Assembly (NCBI GenBank): GCA_035458585.1
Contig: DATHZN010000100.1
Coordinates: 1-9,270, forward strand
Source of the DNA: Marinobacterium_E sp035458585
Lineage (GTDB): Bacteria > Pseudomonadota > Gammaproteobacteria > Pseudomonadales > Balneatricaceae
Direction of reading: 5' to 3'
Length of the DNA: 9,270 nt
Each line of letters begins with the position of its first letter. The first letter of the stretch is position 1. Below, piece by piece: positions 7,497-9,270 of this stretch. The position numbers were made by a program, and so were the translations under genes. The notes under the pieces are model-generated. The model ran no database searches. It had not been told where the DNA came from and saw only the letters and a program-made list of their open reading frames with translations.

Positions 7497-9046
7497 CGCC
7501 CATGAACTCTCGCTCAGATGATTCAATTTTCACAGCGCCCGGTAGAATACTGGTTGTTGATGATAATCGTCTGAGCGGACGGAAACTCGCAAAAGCATCG
7601 CAAGCGCTCGGCCACGAAGTGGAGGTGGTCACCAACGGTGAAGACGCTATCGAACAACTGCGACTTTCCACGTTTGACATTGTACTGCTTGATATCGTAA
7701 TGCCGATCATGGATGGGTTTGCCGTACTGGAGACAATGAAGGCTGACTCAGTACTGCGCGACATCCCAGTTATTGTTGTCTCCGCGTTAGAAGATCAAGT
7801 TGGTAACGTTGCCCGCGCAATTGAACTGGGCGCCGAGGATTTTCTTCCAAAGGATTTCGAACTCACCATCTTACGCGCTCGCATAAACGCATCACTGGCC
7901 CGTAAACGGTTCAGAGAGAGGGAATTGGAGTATTTCAGGGACATAGACACTCTGACTAACTCAGCTCAGATAATTGAGCGCGGTGAATTCAACCCCAGCG
8001 AACTCGGCACTGAAAAAGTAGCACTCAGGGACGACCCCTTGGGTCGGCTTGCGACGGTATTTCATGGATTAGCCGAAGAGATATATCAACGCGAGCGCCG
8101 TATGGATCAGACCGTACGCACCCTTCGCGGAACCATCTTGGTGCTGATCGCTGGATGTATATTTGGTATTTCGCCGGCCCTTGGTGGCCTCGCCAGTGGT
8201 TTAGATATGCCGCCACTTGGATTAGTCATATGGGCCAACGGATTTGCGGCCATCGCCTGCATCCTATTCGCCTACTTAAGAGGCAGGGCCCGAGCTATCA
8301 CGGTTAAACACTTAGGGTTCCTTGTCGTTTGGGCGCTACTTCTTGGGTGCGGTTATCAATTGCTGACGATAGTAATCGCTAAACATGTCGAGGCTACATT
8401 GATGTCGCTTGCGGGCAGTTCAAGAGGGTTTATGGTCTTCATGCTAGCTGCCATAGTCGCACTTGAGCCACCTAGCCTGAAGAGGCTTCTTGGGCTCGGC
8501 CTTGGATTCGTCTCGGTGTCTATCGTGCTTCTCCTAAAGGGCTACAACCATTCGCAAGAACAACTCATCTGGTTGGGTGCCGCATTTTCACTCCCGTTCT
8601 TGCTATCGCTACACACTATTCTTATGTCCTGGCGACCGAACGATCTGGACCCAAGCTACACCGTCGGACTCATGTTGGCGATCTCAACGATAATCTTAGC
8701 GCCTATCTCTGTAGCGTCTGGCACTTTTTATGTACCTGAGTTTTCCCTGGACGTGCCGCAGCTCATCATTATTGCATTGGGCTTGAGCACTGCAATTGCC
8801 CTGGTCTTGGGTTTGGAAATCGTTTCCACAACAGGTCCGGTATTTGCCAGTCAGATGGCTTACTCGCAAACGTTAGCCGGAATTGCTTGGGGCATTGTGC
8901 TCTTGAACGAGTCGATGTCACCTTATGCTTGGGCAGCACTGGTGCTTGTACTGATCGGCTTTTGGCTGGTAGCGCCCAAACAAGCAGGCGGTAACTTTAG
9001 AATAAGGCTTAATTTTAAAAAACAAGCCTCAGCGCCGAAACACTAA
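7493..9046 (+). CDS. Receiver domain-HAMP-like linker-EamA/DMT transporter fusion
   Basis: Encodes 517 residues from the TTG at 7493, or 514 from the ATG at 7502; both starts have poor ribosome sites, and the TTG overlaps the Hpt stop by four bases. Residues 18-135 are an intact response-regulator receiver: D23/D24, acceptor D67 in LLDIVMP, S97 and K120. Residues 136-210 are a charged helical linker with a HAMP-like second helix (DDPLGRLATVF, 180-190). From about 212 to 494 come ten hydrophobic helices in two sets of five, the EamA (DMT superfamily) duplicated fold, with near-membrane starts at about 212, 242, 273, 300, 330, 356, 389, 421, 445 and 476. Even helix number puts both ends in the cytoplasm, so the receiver can meet the Hpt protein. 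DMT proteins export or import amino acids, drugs and other metabolites; the substrate here is unknown. No DNA-binding or enzymatic output domain is present. There is no stop or frame break between the domains, so this is one continuous fusion. I infer that phosphorylation gates transport. Confidence 0.9.
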   Translation: MTPMNSRSDDSIFTAPGRILVVDDNRLSGRKLAKASQALGHEVEVVTNGEDAIEQLRLSTFDIVLLDIVMPIMDGFAVLETMKADSVLRDIPVIVVSALEDQVGNVARAIELGAEDFLPKDFELTILRARINASLARKRFRERELEYFRDIDTLTNSAQIIERGEFNPSELGTEKVALRDDPLGRLATVFHGLAEEIYQRERRMDQTVRTLRGTILVLIAGCIFGISPALGGLASGLDMPPLGLVIWANGFAAIACILFAYLRGRARAITVKHLGFLVVWALLLGCGYQLLTIVIAKHVEATLMSLAGSSRGFMVFMLAAIVALEPPSLKRLLGLGLGFVSVSIVLLLKGYNHSQEQLIWLGAAFSLPFLLSLHTILMSWRPNDLDPSYTVGLMLAISTIILAPISVASGTFYVPEFSLDVPQLIIIALGLSTAIALVLGLEIVSTTGPVFASQMAYSQTLAGIAWGIVLLNESMSPYAWAALVLVLIGFWLVAPKQAGGNFRIRLNFKKQASAPKH

Positions 9047-9270
9047 TGTAGTGGTCAACTAACTCCGCAATACATCGAACTAACTGTACGGCTGAAGTTA
9101 ATTGAGTTCCAGCGTTGTCACATTTGATAGCTACCACCGTCCGCAAAGTTTCACCGAGACTGTGATGGTCTGCTCCGAAAACGTTACGAATCGTCCAGAA
9201 ACGAGAGTGTAAAAATAACTAGCTACCAACACATCCCCTGCGATCTGGGGGCAGGTGGTCTGCGTATAGT
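9047..9270. other. Non-coding tail of the window
   Basis: No convincing gene. A weak imperfect hairpin at 9091-9113 (GCTG/CAGC ends, one mismatch and wobble pairs) could help end the operon, but no T run follows. Two copies of AACTAACT (9057-9064 and 9078-9085) lie 21 bases apart. Near the right edge CCTGC (9237-9241) and GCAGG (9251-9255) could pair. A minus-strand frame open from the edge (about 9131-9268) has no recognisable content. Confidence 0.45.

Noticed and set aside
8126..8974. Possibility that the EamA domain is a separate gene wrongly joined to the receiver
   Set aside because: The frame is continuous from 7493 to 9046, the linker is charged helix without a stop or a good internal start, and the HAMP-like segment leads straight into helix 1.
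9005..9029. Inverted repeat AGGCTT/AAGCCT with a 13-base AT-rich loop
   Set aside because: It lies inside the transporter coding sequence before the stop, has a short stem and no T run, so it is unlikely to be a terminator.
9131..9268. Minus-strand frame open from the right edge for about 45 codons
   Set aside because: Residues show no family pattern, and an open frame this long is not rare across six frames.

Overview
The window reads as a chromosomal segment of a Gram-negative proteobacterium, most likely a gammaproteobacterium and perhaps marine. The reasons are the TRAP-type periplasmic binding protein with a twin-arginine signal, the TorS-like hybrid kinase, and base composition that looks near 50% GC by eye. 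The taxonomic guess is an inference and is not tied to any marker gene. I see no rRNA, tRNA, CRISPR array, insertion sequence or origin.

Layout. Positions 1-58 hold a possible C-terminal scrap of an upstream gene. Positions 59-495 have no confident gene but carry two small hairpins that may end the next gene. Positions 496-1821 (minus strand) encode a secreted RCC1-repeat beta-propeller protein with a Sec signal and a polar tail. Positions 1822-2215 are the divergent intergenic region. From 2216 to 9046 four genes run in one direction with small gaps or an overlap: a Tat-exported TRAP-type solute-binding protein, a 1230-1234-residue TorS-like hybrid sensor kinase, a stand-alone Hpt protein, and a receiver domain fused through a HAMP-like linker to a ten-helix EamA/DMT transporter. 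Positions 9047-9270 appear non-coding.

How the genes may work together. All sites for a four-step His-Asp-His-Asp relay are present: kinase H728, its C-terminal receiver D1160, Hpt H60, and receiver D67 of the last protein. The window contains no DNA-binding output domain. The only visible end point of the relay is the receiver attached to a membrane transporter. The proposal is that the periplasmic binding protein, which has no TRAP membrane subunits beside it, senses a small solute (probably an organic acid or similar) and presents it to the large periplasmic domain of the kinase. The relay would then switch a drug/metabolite exporter or importer directly at the protein level rather than through transcription. 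Domain identities come from motifs visible in the sequence; the wiring, ligand and transported substrate are inference. I know of no characterised system with this architecture, but I could not search for one.
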